From the NCBI RefSeq assembly GCF_002904165.1, contig NZ_CVTD020000017.1:62001-126000 (forward strand): 64,000 nucleotides of DNA, given 5' to 3'. How positions within the stretch are numbered: position 1 is the first letter of the stretch; every line of letters begins with the position of its first letter. The notes under the pieces were generated by a model. That model was not told the DNA's origin. It searched no databases and was given only the letters and a program-made list of their open reading frames with translations. This stretch comes from Herbinix hemicellulosilytica. Lineage in GTDB: Bacteria; Bacillota; Clostridia; Lachnospirales; Lachnospiraceae. Positions 8,935-18,178 of this stretch are shown here, one piece after another. Position numbers and translations under genes: made by a program.

Positions 8935-11022
8935 CTATTTATAAAATGAAGCCACCTGCTTGAAAATTTTAATAAGCATATCCTGGTTGTTAAGGGTTTT
9001 CACTCCGTTAACCATCCGTTCCACAAAACCTTTCAGCTTCTCCATATACTCTTCTTTTGTTATTGTGCCTTCGGCTACCATGGTAAGTCCCTTTTCCCAA
9101 CTGGCAGTAAGTTCGGCATTAAGTAAGGATCTGATTGATGCATTAACCACTTCATAAACCAATTCCCCAAGTAAAGTCGGTGTAATTATCTGTGTCTTTT
9201 TATTTAGATTAAGATAAGATATATTAACCAACTTATTCAATATCTCAGCCCGTGTGGCACTGGTTCCTATTCCGCTTCCTTTTATCTGAGCCCGAAGTTC
9301 CTCGTCTTCGATAAGCTGCCCTGCGTTTTCCATTGCTAGAATAAGAGTACCGGAAGTATATCTTTTTGGCGGCGAAGTTTCACCTTCCTTGATTGATAAA
9401 CTATTTACCGCCAGTTTTGCCCCTGTCTTTATGTTCATGATAGTATTCATAAACTCTTTATCCAAAATATTTTCATTTTCTTCATTCTCATCCTGACTTT
9501 GCTTACCTTGGCTTGTCTGTGTTTCTTTTAATACCGATGGTTTTCCTGCTATCACCAAATATCCTTCATCTTCCAGTACCTTAAATGTGGAAAAGAAAGA
9601 TTCGGTACCTATCTTTACCGTAAGATTGATTCTGCGGTACTGGGCTGGCGGATAAAAAATGCTTAAGAAACGTCTTACTATGGTTTCATAAACCTTTCCG
9701 GCTGTAGGTGACAAACTTCCCAGAGCATTGAAACCCTGGCCGGTAGGTATTATGGCATAGTGGTCCGTAATCTTGCTGTCGTCTACATACCGGGTTTTTG
9801 CTATTCCTTTATATGAACCGTTAGATAAAATCTCTGCCGCAAAGCCTCCCAGTACGGAATAACTTCGGAGCCCTTTTAAATTTTTATATATTTCTTTGGC
9901 TACCGGAGTTGACAAAACCCTGGCATCGGTTCTTGGGTATGTTATTAACTTCTTTTCATAAAGTTCCTGGGCTATATTGAGGGTTTCATCGGGGCTTATT
10001 TTATATAGTCTGGAGCAATCATTCTGTAGTTCCGCAAGATTATATAAAAGAGGGGGGTTTTTTTTCTCCTTTTTCTTCTCCGTATGAGTTACTGTACCAT
10101 ACAAGCATTCGTCCGAACTTTCATCCCGGTTCCATGTACCGTCATCATTATATTTAGGCAGATTCCCTGCCAACTGTTTTATCAGTTCTACGGCCGAATC
10201 TCTTTTAAGAAATCCGTTTTCCTTATAAAGCAGGGGGGAGTTAAAATATGCCGACCCTTCTATGGCTTTAAACTCACCGGTAAACTCTCCCGTATAGTCA
10301 CCCCTGGTTACAGAAAAAGACGACAAAACCCTGAAAAAAGGAGTTTTTACAAAATTTCTGATTTCCCTCTCCCTTCTTACAACCATACCCAAAACACAGG
10401 TCATTACCCTTCCTACGGCTATGGCTGACCATTTCTTGCCTTTTAAAAAATCCTGAACTTTATTTCCGTATTTGAGAGTAAGTATCCTGGAAAAATTTAT
10501 ACCCATCAGATAATCTTCCTTGGCCCGAAGATAAGCCGCATCGGCCAGGTTGTCATAAGCGGACAAGGGTTTTGCTTCTCTTATGCCTCTTAAAATTTCT
10601 TCTTCGGTCTGGGAATCAATCCATACCCGTTTTTTTATCTTTGTATCCGGCACCTTGGCCACCTGGTCAACAAGCCGGTATATATATTCTCCTTCCCTTC
10701 CTGAGTCGGTGCAGACATAAATTGTCGTTACATCTTCTCGGTTAAGAAGCCATTTTACTATTTCAAACTGTTTTTTCACCGCAGGAATAACCTCATACAA
10801 AAATTCGTCCGGAATAAAAGGAAGGGTTTCCATACTCCATTTCTTTAAAGCTGGGTCGTAGCTTTCCGGATAACTCATAGTAATCAGATGGCCCACACAC
10901 CATGTTATTATGGTGTCGCCGGCTTCAATGTACCCATCCTGTCTTTTTGCATTGATTTTCAATGCTTTGGCAAATTCCAAAGCAACACTGGGCTTTTCAG
11001 TTATATATAAACTTACAGACAT
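8935..11022 (-). CDS. topB: DNA topoisomerase III (type IA)
   Basis: The 695-residue enzyme is a type IA topoisomerase that cuts one strand through a tyrosine. The TOPRIM domain opens with YITEKPSVA (Glu9) and carries TDSGREGE at 105-112. The active-site Tyr362 lies in ITYPRTDARVL, and the decatenation-type core follows. The middle Asp of the usual DxDxE triad is Gly here; similar DxGREGE sequences occur in Firmicute TopB proteins, so I do not take this as inactivation. It ends soon after the core with no cysteine-rich zinc ribbons. A short acidic, Glu/Asn-rich insert lies near residue 520. Start: GGGAAGATGG precedes the ATG. It is transcribed divergently from degV. Confidence 0.95.
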   Translation of the reverse strand: MSVSLYITEKPSVALEFAKALKINAKRQDGYIEAGDTIITWCVGHLITMSYPESYDPALKKWSMETLPFIPDEFLYEVIPAVKKQFEIVKWLLNREDVTTIYVCTDSGREGEYIYRLVDQVAKVPDTKIKKRVWIDSQTEEEILRGIREAKPLSAYDNLADAAYLRAKEDYLMGINFSRILTLKYGNKVQDFLKGKKWSAIAVGRVMTCVLGMVVRREREIRNFVKTPFFRVLSSFSVTRGDYTGEFTGEFKAIEGSAYFNSPLLYKENGFLKRDSAVELIKQLAGNLPKYNDDGTWNRDESSDECLYGTVTHTEKKKEKKNPPLLYNLAELQNDCSRLYKISPDETLNIAQELYEKKLITYPRTDARVLSTPVAKEIYKNLKGLRSYSVLGGFAAEILSNGSYKGIAKTRYVDDSKITDHYAIIPTGQGFNALGSLSPTAGKVYETIVRRFLSIFYPPAQYRRINLTVKIGTESFFSTFKVLEDEGYLVIAGKPSVLKETQTSQGKQSQDENEENENILDKEFMNTIMNIKTGAKLAVNSLSIKEGETSPPKRYTSGTLILAMENAGQLIEDEELRAQIKGSGIGTSATRAEILNKLVNISYLNLNKKTQIITPTLLGELVYEVVNASIRSLLNAELTASWEKGLTMVAEGTITKEEYMEKLKGFVERMVNGVKTLNNQDMLIKIFKQVASFYK

Positions 11023-11139
11023 GTATCCATCTTCCCTTTATGTTAATAAATACAATATCAAACATAAATAGTATAACTTATAATTGCCTTAAGGACAAAT
11101 ATAATTCTTGGACAAATATATAATGTTATCAATAGTGTA

Positions 11140-11164
11140 TCAATATTAACATTATTAATATTGA
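11140..11164. promoter_or_regulatory. 25-bp perfect palindrome in the topB-degV gap, candidate operator
   Basis: TCAATATTAA at 11140-11149 and TTAATATTGA at 11155-11164 are perfect inverted copies separated by 5 bases. It is 72 bases upstream of the degV start and between divergent genes. The size and symmetry suit a dimeric repressor site, but no regulator can be named from sequence. Confidence 0.45.
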
Positions 11165-11236
11165 ATAATGACAATTAATAGTTTACAATTAATGTAGTAT
11201 TCAAAACTACGACACAAGGTAATATAGGAGGATATT

Positions 11237-12139
11237 ATGAGGCCTTATCAACTATTTAGCGACTCTGCATGTGATATTCCGGAACAGTTGCTAAAGGAAC
11301 ATCAAATAAATTTGATACCATTCTATGTGAGCTTTGATCAGGAAACATATTATAAGGAACATATAGATATCAGCAAGGAAATGTTTTATGATACCCTGAT
11401 GTCAGGTAAAGTCTATGCCAAAACTTCACTTCCTTCGGTTCAGGACTATATCAGCATGTTTAAGCCGGCATTAAAAGAAGGCAAAGACATCCTGTGCCTG
11501 TGTCTTACCCAAAAATTCAGCGGTTCTTATCAGTCTGCTTTAAGCGCCAAGCAAATCCTGGAAGACCAGTATCCTGAATCTACCATTTCTGTTATTGACA
11601 GCATACAGGCCACCGGCGGTCAGGGGCTTTTAATGCTCCAAATAGCCGCCATGAAAGAAGCAGGCCTTTCTCTTGAAGAAGCCACAGAAGAAGCAAATAA
11701 ACTGAAAAACACGGCTAGGATTATGTTCACGGTTAATACATTAGATTACCTCTCCAAGGGAAGAAGAATCGGCAAAGTTATATCCCTAGCTAAAGATATG
11801 CTGGACTTAAAACCTCTTATACAACTGAAAGACGGAGAACTTATCCCCTATGCCATTGTCCGCGGAAGAAAAAAATCTTTAGATAAAGTATTTGATATGG
11901 TAGTGGAATATTTTAAAGAAAACAATGAAAATCCAGACGACTATGATTTCTGCATTGCCAATGCTACAACCATGGATGATGCAATTTATCTGAGAGACAA
12001 ACTTGAAACATATCTTGAAAGAAAATTAAATTACCCCGTATTTCAGATAGGTGTAACCATAGGCACTTATACCGGACCGGGTGCAATAGGAATTTGTTTT
12101 ATTAAAAGGTATAACAAGCATATGTTTAAAATGGTATAA
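11237..12139 (+). CDS. DegV family fatty-acid-binding protein
   Basis: This 300-residue protein is a full-length DegV family member. It opens with the FSDSACDIP motif, followed by KTSLPSVQDY and LTQKFSGSYQSA, and later LDYLSKGRRIGK, all typical of the fatty-acid binding pocket. In Gram-positive bacteria some members (FakB) hand bound fatty acids to the kinase FakA for phosphorylation and membrane lipid synthesis. Which role this paralogue has is not decided by the sequence, and no fakA is nearby. AGGAGGA stands 6 bases before the ATG. A LUD-domain gene follows 60 bases later on the same strand. A perfect palindrome upstream may control it. Confidence 0.93.
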   Translation: MRPYQLFSDSACDIPEQLLKEHQINLIPFYVSFDQETYYKEHIDISKEMFYDTLMSGKVYAKTSLPSVQDYISMFKPALKEGKDILCLCLTQKFSGSYQSALSAKQILEDQYPESTISVIDSIQATGGQGLLMLQIAAMKEAGLSLEEATEEANKLKNTARIMFTVNTLDYLSKGRRIGKVISLAKDMLDLKPLIQLKDGELIPYAIVRGRKKSLDKVFDMVVEYFKENNENPDDYDFCIANATTMDDAIYLRDKLETYLERKLNYPVFQIGVTIGTYTGPGAIGICFIKRYNKHMFKMV

Positions 12140-12199
12140 TATGTTTTGAAAAAAATCGGTATGTAAATTAAATGTTAAAAGTTAAAGGAGGAATAATCG

Positions 12200-12835
12200 T
12201 TGTCGCCCAAAAAAACCTACTATGAGAATCTGGCAAATACCATTATCGAGCGGTTCAACAAACGGGGTATCGAAGGCTATTATTGTGATAACAGAGAGGA
12301 AGCCTTAGCTACCGCCAAACGGTTTCTGACCCCCGGATGTTCCATATCCTGGGGAGGATCGGAAACTTTGAAAGAAATCGGCCTGATTGATGATTTAATG
12401 GCTTCCGATTACATATTATATGACCGCAGTACCGCCAAAACCCCGGAAGAAAGCCACGAACTATACGGCAAAATCGCTACCTGTGACTACTTTTTCATGA
12501 GCTCCAATGCCATCACATTAGACGGACAATTGGTAAATATAGACGGCAGAGGTAACAGGGTGGCATGCCTTATAGCCGGACCTAAAAACGTAATTGTGAT
12601 TGCAGGTATGAATAAAATCGTTACCGATGTGGAAACAGGTATCGAAAGAGTCAGAAATATGGCTTCGCCGCCCAATAGTGTAAGGCTTAAATATAATACT
12701 CCCTGTGCGGAATTGGGCCGCTGCACCAACTGCCTTGTAGATGACTGTATCTGCTGCCAGATAGTAATCACCCGAAAATCAAGAGTTCCCGGCAGAATTA
12801 AGGTTATACTTGTAGGCGAAGAGCTTGGATATTAA
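12200..12835 (+). CDS. LUD-domain protein (LutC/YkgG-like)
   Basis: At 211 residues it matches the single-domain LUD family (formerly DUF162), related to LutC and LutB of lactate oxidation. The conserved core SWGGSETLKEIGL, the SSNAITLDGQLVNIDGRGNR segment and VIVIAGMNKI are visible. The C-terminal cluster CAELGRCTNC-x4-C-x-CC holds six cysteines in under 20 residues and could bind a metal or Fe-S cluster (inference). No lutA or lutB partner is present, so a lactate role is not supported here. Translation begins at a TTG, chosen because AAAGGAGG lies 8 bases before it. It probably shares a transcript with degV upstream and the small membrane protein downstream. Confidence 0.85.
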   Translation: MSPKKTYYENLANTIIERFNKRGIEGYYCDNREEALATAKRFLTPGCSISWGGSETLKEIGLIDDLMASDYILYDRSTAKTPEESHELYGKIATCDYFFMSSNAITLDGQLVNIDGRGNRVACLIAGPKNVIVIAGMNKIVTDVETGIERVRNMASPPNSVRLKYNTPCAELGRCTNCLVDDCICCQIVITRKSRVPGRIKVILVGEELGY

Positions 12836-12909
12836 ATTTGGAATGAAAAATGACATTATGTATAATATTATATAAAGATCGGATACATTATTTCTGAAAG
12901 GATGATAAT

Positions 12910-13083
12910 ATGTCAAAAAGCAACTTTGAACATAACGATAACGGTACTTCCATCCAGGTAACAGTGGACATAACCAAAATAGTAAAATATTTATGTTTTG
13001 CCGGTGTCATAATAGTAGGTATAATTTTCGGAACCAAATGTTTTCAGAATATGTTAAAAGAAGGTTTGATAGAAATAGAATAA
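12910..13083 (+). CDS. Small single-pass membrane protein, 57 residues
   Basis: A short frame with AAAGGA 7 bases before its ATG encodes 57 residues: a polar, Asn-rich N-terminus (MSKSNFEHNDNG), a beta-like VTVDITK stretch, a single hydrophobic helix at about residues 24-41 (VKYLCFAGVIIVGIIFG) and a short tail. No cleavage site is evident, so it is probably an anchored small membrane protein. It lies 74 bases after the LUD gene and before a terminator, and looks like the last gene of the degV-LUD transcript. I do not recognise a family. Confidence 0.6.
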   Translation: MSKSNFEHNDNGTSIQVTVDITKIVKYLCFAGVIIVGIIFGTKCFQNMLKEGLIEIE

Positions 13084-13153
13084 ATAATAGGATAATTTTC
13101 TGTTGTGCAAATTCTATACCATGAGTAATATAAAATTATAAAACAGGCTAAAA

Positions 13154-13193
13154 AATAGCTGTCCCTAATATTTCTGCTTTAAGGACAGCTATT
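13154..13193. terminator. Bidirectional intrinsic terminator
   Basis: An 11-bp perfect stem pairs 13154-13164 with 13183-13193. On the minus strand it is followed by TTTTT and on the plus strand by a T-rich stretch. It lies between the convergent small membrane protein gene and glyA and can serve both. Confidence 0.88.
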
Positions 13194-13282
13194 ATTTTAG
13201 TAGCCGGTTTTAGAATAAAGCGTTTATCCGCCTTTTCTATGTTATTAAATTATACAGGAAACATTATATAAATAAAACTTTA

Positions 13283-14521
13283 TTAATACAGGGGATACTT
13301 GTCCGTAAGGGCTTTTACCATATCTTTAACCCTATCTCTGTTGGTCTCCCCATCTTTAATCATAAGGTAAATGGCTTCGGCAATTACATCCATATCCTCA
13401 GCCTTCATCCCTCTGGTTGTTACCGCCGGTGTTCCTAAACGGATTCCGCTTGTAACAAAAGGTGAAGCAGGGTCATTGGGTACAGTATTTTTATTGCATG
13501 TAATGTTTACTGATTCTAAAAGTTTTTCCGCGTCTTTTCCTGTTACGCCCATATTTTGCAAATCTACAAGCATCAAGTGATTGTCGGTTCCTCCTGATAC
13601 TAAGTTAAATCCTCTCTTTATTAAACCCTTGGCAAGAGCCTGAGCATTTTCTACAACTCTTCCTATATAATCTTTAAAGCCGGGTTCCAGGGCTTCTTTA
13701 AAACAAACTGCTTTTGCTGCTATTACATGCATCAAAGGACCGCCCTGTGTTCCGGGGAAAACAGCCTTGTTAAGCTTATATTCTTCGGCAAATTCCTGGC
13801 TGGAAAGAATCAAGCCACCTCTGGGCCCTCTTAAGGTCTTATGGGTTGTAGTAGTTGTAACATGGGCATAAGGAATAGGGCTCTCATGATAGCCAGCTGC
13901 TACCAGACCGGCTATATGGGCCATATCCACCATCAAAAATGCTCCGACTTCATCGGCTATTTCTCTGAATTTCTTAAAATCTATTTTTCTGGCATAAGCA
14001 CTGGCACCCGCAATAATCAACTTTGGCCTGCTTTCCAGTGCTATTTTTCTCACTTCATCATAATCTATAAAACCGTTATCGTTTACTCCGTAAGAAACTA
14101 TATTAAAATAGCTGCCGCTTATATTTACCGGGCTTCCGTGGGTCAAATGCCCTCCATGATTCAGATTCATGCCCATAACCGTATCACCGGGCTTAAGCAA
14201 AGCAAAGAATACCGCCATATTCGCCTGAGCGCCGGAATGGGGCTGAACATTGGCATAGGTGCATCCAAACAGTTCTTTAGCTCGTGCAATAGCAAGATTT
14301 TCAGCTACATCCACAAATTCACATCCGCCATAATACCTTTTTGCCGGATAACCTTCCGCGTACTTGTTGGTTAAGGGGCTACCCATAGCTGCCATTACCG
14401 CTTTGCTTACAAAATTCTCTGAAGCTATAAGTTCTATATGCCCGTTTTGCCTTTCAATTTCAGAATCTATAGCTTTTGCTATTTCAGGATCAATGGCTTT
14501 TACATCATCAAATGAGTACAT
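13283..14521 (-). CDS. glyA: Serine hydroxymethyltransferase
   Basis: This 412-residue PLP enzyme converts serine and tetrahydrofolate to glycine and 5,10-methylene-THF, the main entry of one-carbon units. Family signatures are present: HGGHLTHG, the PLP-lysine motif [15 protein letters not shown], and FPGTQGGP. Length is normal for bacterial GlyA (about 410-420). AAAGGAATGG lies before the ATG. It appears to be a single-gene transcript ending at the terminator at 13154-13193. The window also holds a THF riboswitch with folT, so folate economy is represented twice. Confidence 0.98.
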   Translation of the reverse strand: MYSFDDVKAIDPEIAKAIDSEIERQNGHIELIASENFVSKAVMAAMGSPLTNKYAEGYPAKRYYGGCEFVDVAENLAIARAKELFGCTYANVQPHSGAQANMAVFFALLKPGDTVMGMNLNHGGHLTHGSPVNISGSYFNIVSYGVNDNGFIDYDEVRKIALESRPKLIIAGASAYARKIDFKKFREIADEVGAFLMVDMAHIAGLVAAGYHESPIPYAHVTTTTTHKTLRGPRGGLILSSQEFAEEYKLNKAVFPGTQGGPLMHVIAAKAVCFKEALEPGFKDYIGRVVENAQALAKGLIKRGFNLVSGGTDNHLMLVDLQNMGVTGKDAEKLLESVNITCNKNTVPNDPASPFVTSGIRLGTPAVTTRGMKAEDMDVIAEAIYLMIKDGETNRDRVKDMVKALTDKYPLY

Positions 14522-14835
14522 TCTAATCCATTCCTTTCAAGTATAACATAATTTAACCTGATTATATCATACCATTTTTTTATTTGAAAGTATTACCATG
14601 AATAAATTATCATACAAATTTATTATTTTATTTAATAACTGCATCCTTGCAAATTTATAAGTCTTGTTCGGATTTAAGAAAATGTAAGTTATAAGTCTTA
14701 TAAAACAGGATTTTTATGAAAAAGAAAGACTGACAACAGTGAATTTCTCACAATTATCAGTCAAAAAATTTCTCTCTATTTGATTTCTATAAAAAAATCT
14801 GTTTATATATTAAGTATTTTTATGCAAGATTGTCT
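14522..14835. other. Gap upstream of glyA; no gene
   Basis: About 310 bases of AT-rich sequence lie between glyA and cdd. I see the cdd terminator (14720-14762) and, close to glyA, a TATAAT-like box near 14563-14568 on the minus strand without a good -35. No open frame with a ribosome binding site is evident. Confidence 0.6.
14720..14762 (-). terminator. Intrinsic terminator after the deoD-deoC-cdd operon
   Basis: GACTGA at 14728-14733 pairs with TCAGTC at 14757-14762, with interrupted pairing inside, and on the minus strand is followed by TTTCTTTTTC. It lies about 75 bases after the cdd stop. Confidence 0.7.
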
Positions 14836-15324
14836 TTACAGATAATCAGGCCCAAAACTTAGCGGTAAAAGTTCTTCCAGGAAATACACCACATAGTCTT
14901 CTTCGGATGTAGCCAAAATTACCAAAAACTTGCGGGGGTCCACAAATTCCCTGATAACCTGGCGGCATACCCCACAGGGAGGGCACAACTCACTTAATAT
15001 ACCGTTTTTTCCACCTACTATGGCTATGGCTGCAAAATCCCTTTCACCCTCGCTTATTGCCTTAAAAAATGCGGTTCTTTCCGCACAATTGCCGGGTGTA
15101 AAGGCGGCATTTTCTATATTGCAGCCTGTATAGACTTTTTGCTTTGTTGTAAGCAAGGCCGAACCTACCTTAAAATTGGAATAAGGAGTATAGGCATTAT
15201 CCATGGCCTGAATAGCCTGGCGTATTAAATTTTGGATTACAGACCTATTGACAAGCTCGTTTTTTGCCAGCAACTCTCCTTTTTCCTTGGGAATAAGGCT
15301 ATTTTGCTCCCGTTCCGTACTCAT
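14836..15324 (-). CDS. cdd: Cytidine deaminase
   Basis: The enzyme hydrolyses cytidine and deoxycytidine to uridine and deoxyuridine. The zinc site is complete: Cys80-Ala-Glu82 (NCAERTAFF) and PPCGVCRQ with Cys117 and Cys120. The pocket motif YSNFKVGSAL is also present. At 162 residues it is about 25 longer than the typical homotetrameric enzyme because of a charged N-terminal extension; AAGGAGGTG before the ATG at 15324 supports the longer form. It is the last gene of the nucleoside operon, 12 bases after deoC. Confidence 0.95.
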   Translation of the reverse strand: MSTEREQNSLIPKEKGELLAKNELVNRSVIQNLIRQAIQAMDNAYTPYSNFKVGSALLTTKQKVYTGCNIENAAFTPGNCAERTAFFKAISEGERDFAAIAIVGGKNGILSELCPPCGVCRQVIREFVDPRKFLVILATSEEDYVVYFLEELLPLSFGPDYL

Positions 15325-15336
15325 ACTTACACCTCC

Positions 15337-16002
15337 TTAGTATCCCGTTGCTTCCTGATTCTTTGCCAGCTTGATTATTCTGCTGGTACCAAGCCTGTCG
15401 GCTCCAAGCTCAATGAAACGCTCAGCATCATCAAAGGAAGCAATTCCTCCTGCCGCTTTTATTTTAACATTCTCTCCCACATATTTAGCAAACAGGGCTA
15501 CATCTTCAAATGTTGCTCCTTTAGTTGAAAATCCTGTGGAAGTTTTGATAAAGTCTGCTCCGGCTTCGGTAACCGCTTGGCACATCCTTATTTTTTCTTC
15601 TTCGGTAAGCAAACAAGTTTCAATAATAACCTTAAGTATCCGGTTACCGCAGGCAGCCTTTATCTGTCTTATTTCATCGGTAACTTTGCCGTATTCCCTG
15701 TCTTTTACCCAGCCTATATTTATAACCATATCTATCTCGTCGGCTCCGTTGTTTATGGCATCTTTAGTTTCAAACACCTTTACTTCTGTTGTCTGATAAC
15801 CGTTTGGGAATCCGATAACCGTACATACAGCCATCTTATCTTTTACATATTCTTTAACCCTCTTAACATAAGACGGGGGAACACAAACCGACGCCACCCC
15901 ATAGGCTATGGCATCGTCGCATATTTGCTTTATCTCAGCCCATGTTGCTGTCTGAGTAAGTAAGGTATGATCCACCCTTTTAAATATTTCTGTTCTATCC
16001 AA
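15337..16002 (-). CDS. deoC: Deoxyribose-phosphate aldolase
   Basis: DeoC cleaves 2-deoxyribose-5-phosphate to acetaldehyde and glyceraldehyde-3-phosphate. The 221 residues fit the family length. The Schiff-base lysine is Lys153 in FIKTSTGF; the conserved Asp in [11 protein letters not shown] and the Lys in KVIIETCLL complete the catalytic set. GAGAGGTG precedes the ATG. It sits between deoD and cdd, so deoxynucleosides are split, and the sugar enters central metabolism. The acetaldehyde released could be handled by AdhE at the other end of the window (inference). Confidence 0.97.
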   Translation of the reverse strand: MDRTEIFKRVDHTLLTQTATWAEIKQICDDAIAYGVASVCVPPSYVKRVKEYVKDKMAVCTVIGFPNGYQTTEVKVFETKDAINNGADEIDMVINIGWVKDREYGKVTDEIRQIKAACGNRILKVIIETCLLTEEEKIRMCQAVTEAGADFIKTSTGFSTKGATFEDVALFAKYVGENVKIKAAGGIASFDDAERFIELGADRLGTSRIIKLAKNQEATGY

Positions 16003-16031
16003 AATCTATGCACCTCTCAAATACAAAATAA

Positions 16032-16739
16032 TTATGCAATTTCCAGAGCAATCTCCATCATTTCACGGAAAGTATTCTGCCTGTCTTCAGCCGATAAAGC
16101 CTCTCCGGTAAATACATGGTCGGAAATAGTAAGAATGCATAGAGCATTTTTACCTGCCCTTGCCGCATTCATATATAGTGCAGCCGCTTCCATCTCAACG
16201 CAAAGTATATTCATCTTCTTCCACAGAGAATTGGCTTCTTTATTGTCATCATAGAATGTATCCGATGACAGTACATTGCCTACTACCGTTTTAATACCCA
16301 GTTTTTCTGCAGCTTCTACGGCTTTACGAAGCAGGCCGAAATCAGCAATAGGGGCGAAGGTTCCCGGAAGCTTGTACTGGGCGGCAAAATTGGAATTAGT
16401 CGAAGCACCCATAGCAATAACAATATCCCTTAACTTCACATTGTCAGCTATTCCACCGGCAGAACCGATTCTTATTATATTATCCACATCATAGAAATTA
16501 AACAGCTCATAAGAATAGATACCGATTGAAGGCATACCCATACCGCTGCCCATAACCGATACTTTTTTGCCTTTATAAGTACCGGTAAATCCGAGCATAT
16601 TTCTTACCGTATTAACACATGTGACATTCTCCAGATAATTCTCGGCAATAAATTTAGCACGTAAAGGATCTCCTGGCATAAGAACTGTCTTTGCTATATC
16701 ATCTGCTTTGGCATTTATGTGCGGGGTAGGTATATTCAT
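16032..16739 (-). CDS. deoD: Purine-nucleoside phosphorylase (DeoD type)
   Basis: The enzyme splits purine (deoxy)nucleosides with phosphate to base and (deoxy)ribose-1-phosphate. The 235-residue length and the N-terminal TPHINAKADDIAKTVLMPGDPLRA (read as two adjoining motifs) are typical of the hexameric DeoD class. ECVEMEAAALY-like and SDH motifs (LCVEMEAAALY, TISDHVFTGE) are visible. AAGGAGGAG precedes the ATG. It is the first gene of the deoD-deoC-cdd operon, with 29 bases before deoC. No phosphopentomutase gene is in the window. Confidence 0.97.
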   Translation of the reverse strand: MNIPTPHINAKADDIAKTVLMPGDPLRAKFIAENYLENVTCVNTVRNMLGFTGTYKGKKVSVMGSGMGMPSIGIYSYELFNFYDVDNIIRIGSAGGIADNVKLRDIVIAMGASTNSNFAAQYKLPGTFAPIADFGLLRKAVEAAEKLGIKTVVGNVLSSDTFYDDNKEANSLWKKMNILCVEMEAAALYMNAARAGKNALCILTISDHVFTGEALSAEDRQNTFREMMEIALEIA

Positions 16740-16946
16740 ATTCTCTCCTCCTTAAGTTAAAATAGATTTAATAAACACATTCATAGTATATACAAATAAC
16801 TATTATACTACCAATATCTACGATTATATTCTATCATTTTATAAAAAAAAAGCAATTAAGCAGTAATAAAATAAAAATTAATATTCCTTGCCTCACACAT
16901 ATATAAGTTTCATAAAACGCCGGACCTAAATACTATTAAGAGAATA

Positions 16947-17264
16947 TTAATATTCGAAAATATCTGCCGTAGTTGGGTCTACCCAAAAAAAGCCGTAAGT
17001 AACAATATGCCCTAAGCCTAAATCAGGATCGTCAACTACAAATTCATAAAGCCTGATAAGATAATTACCGCTTGCCTCATCGGTTTCCTCATATGCCAAA
17101 TAGTAATCTTTTCCATCCAGTTTATAATAATAGTCAGACATATCTTCGGATAAATAAACTTTAGTAAAATTCAAAGCGTACTCTTCCTTAACAATATCCA
17201 GTGCCTCCATAGGTGTCAATATTCTAAGTGTCAGAATAACCAGTAATAAAACAAGTTGTTTCAT
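16947..17264 (-). CDS. Small secreted protein, PepSY-like, unknown function
   Basis: The 105 residues start with a hydrophobic signal-like segment (MKQLVLLLVILTLRI) followed by MEALDIVKEEYA, reminiscent of the PepSY-type pattern where an alpha-helix is followed by a short beta-sheet ending in a residue set like FFWVDPTTADIF. No lipobox cysteine. The resemblance is weak and I treat the function as unknown. It stands alone between deoD and the Nudix gene. Its codon use looks like its neighbours'. Confidence 0.65.
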   Translation of the reverse strand: MKQLVLLLVILTLRILTPMEALDIVKEEYALNFTKVYLSEDMSDYYYKLDGKDYYLAYEETDEASGNYLIRLYEFVVDDPDLGLGHIVTYGFFWVDPTTADIFEY

Positions 17265-17479
17265 AAAGATACCCCACCCGAATACTTTAAATTAATGGCG
17301 TATTTATCCTATCATAATATTACATATATTTCCAGTTATTTCAGATGGGGAAAATCGACCTTATATCGTTTAACCGTAGTTATTTATATAAAATCTTCGT
17401 TTAAAACCAATTATATTCTTTAGGACGACAGACAATCCTAATAAGAATTTTATCACCGCTTTTCCTGAGTAAAAAGATT

Positions 17480-17995
17480 TTAAGACCTCATTTGAGTTCT
17501 TAACTCATCATCAATCAGACGAAAAAGGAAATCCATATAAAAATAGTCTACCCATAAGCCTTCGTTTGCCAAGGCTTTTATGTCCTCACGGGTAGCCCAT
17601 CTGGCCTCTTTTACTTCGGAAGCCTGTAACCTAAGCTCGTCTATGCTTACGTCGGTCCTGACAATCCATACCGCACAAAAACTGTTATGCCTTCTGTACA
17701 TCATGGCAAGACTGGCATTTTCCCTGTCAGCTTTTAACCCCAATTCTTCCCATAATTCTTTTTGGCAGGTAGCCCATGCATCATCTCCCGATACTGCCGA
17801 GCCACCGGTTACGGCCCAGTATCCGGGTTTCCAACTGACCGTATCTGCCCGTTTTTGTATAAGAATCTGTCCGTTACTGTTTATCGGATAAATATGTACA
17901 ACCAGATGGTAATCCCCGTCTGCCATCGGCTTTCCCCGTTCATGCAATCTTCCGGTCTTTATAAAACATTTATCGTATATATCCCACAGTTCCAT
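17480..17995 (-). CDS. Nudix hydrolase (YfcD/isopentenyl-diphosphate isomerase-like)
   Basis: The Nudix box runs from Gly65 to Leu87: GGSAVSGDD then KELWEELGL. The first Glu of GX5E is Asp71, while the REUXEE part is intact (Glu80, Glu83, Glu84), so metal binding is plausible. The opening residues (ELWDIYD, then GRLHERG) and HLVVHIYPIN resemble the subfamily near YfcD and Idi. The substrate is not decided by sequence. The length of 171 is normal. A stretch of about 180 bases without features follows the gene on the 3' side. Confidence 0.9.
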   Translation of the reverse strand: MELWDIYDKCFIKTGRLHERGKPMADGDYHLVVHIYPINSNGQILIQKRADTVSWKPGYWAVTGGSAVSGDDAWATCQKELWEELGLKADRENASLAMMYRRHNSFCAVWIVRTDVSIDELRLQASEVKEARWATREDIKALANEGLWVDYFYMDFLFRLIDDELRTQMRS

Positions 17996-18073
17996 GGCAT
18001 CCTCCTTTGATTAAAAATTTATAATAATTATATTATATATGATAAAAATTCCGGCAGCAAAAATTTATAAAAG

Positions 18074-18149
18074 AACACCGATGGGCTTTGAAATGGCATT
18101 TACCGCATACATAAATGTCTGCCTATGACATCATAAACCCATCGGTGAT
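18074..18149 (-). terminator. Terminator after the nucleotidase gene
   Basis: CACCGATGGG at 18076-18085 pairs with CCCATCGGTG at 18138-18147, with a long loop of about 50 bases. On the minus strand TTCTTTTATAAATTTTT follows. It lies about 30 bases after the stop at 18179. Confidence 0.75.
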
Positions 18150-18178
18150 CTTATAAAGAATGTGTATTATAAATGGTT

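Noticed and set aside
9010-9157. Inactive topoisomerase because of Gly in the TOPRIM triad
   Set aside because: The same Asp-x-Gly-Arg-Glu pattern is known to me from other Firmicute TopB proteins, and the active-site Tyr motif is intact.
15371-15796. Plus-strand open frame opposite deoC
   Set aside because: It is the antisense of a well conserved aldolase, has no ribosome site and a Ser/Phe-rich low-complexity product.
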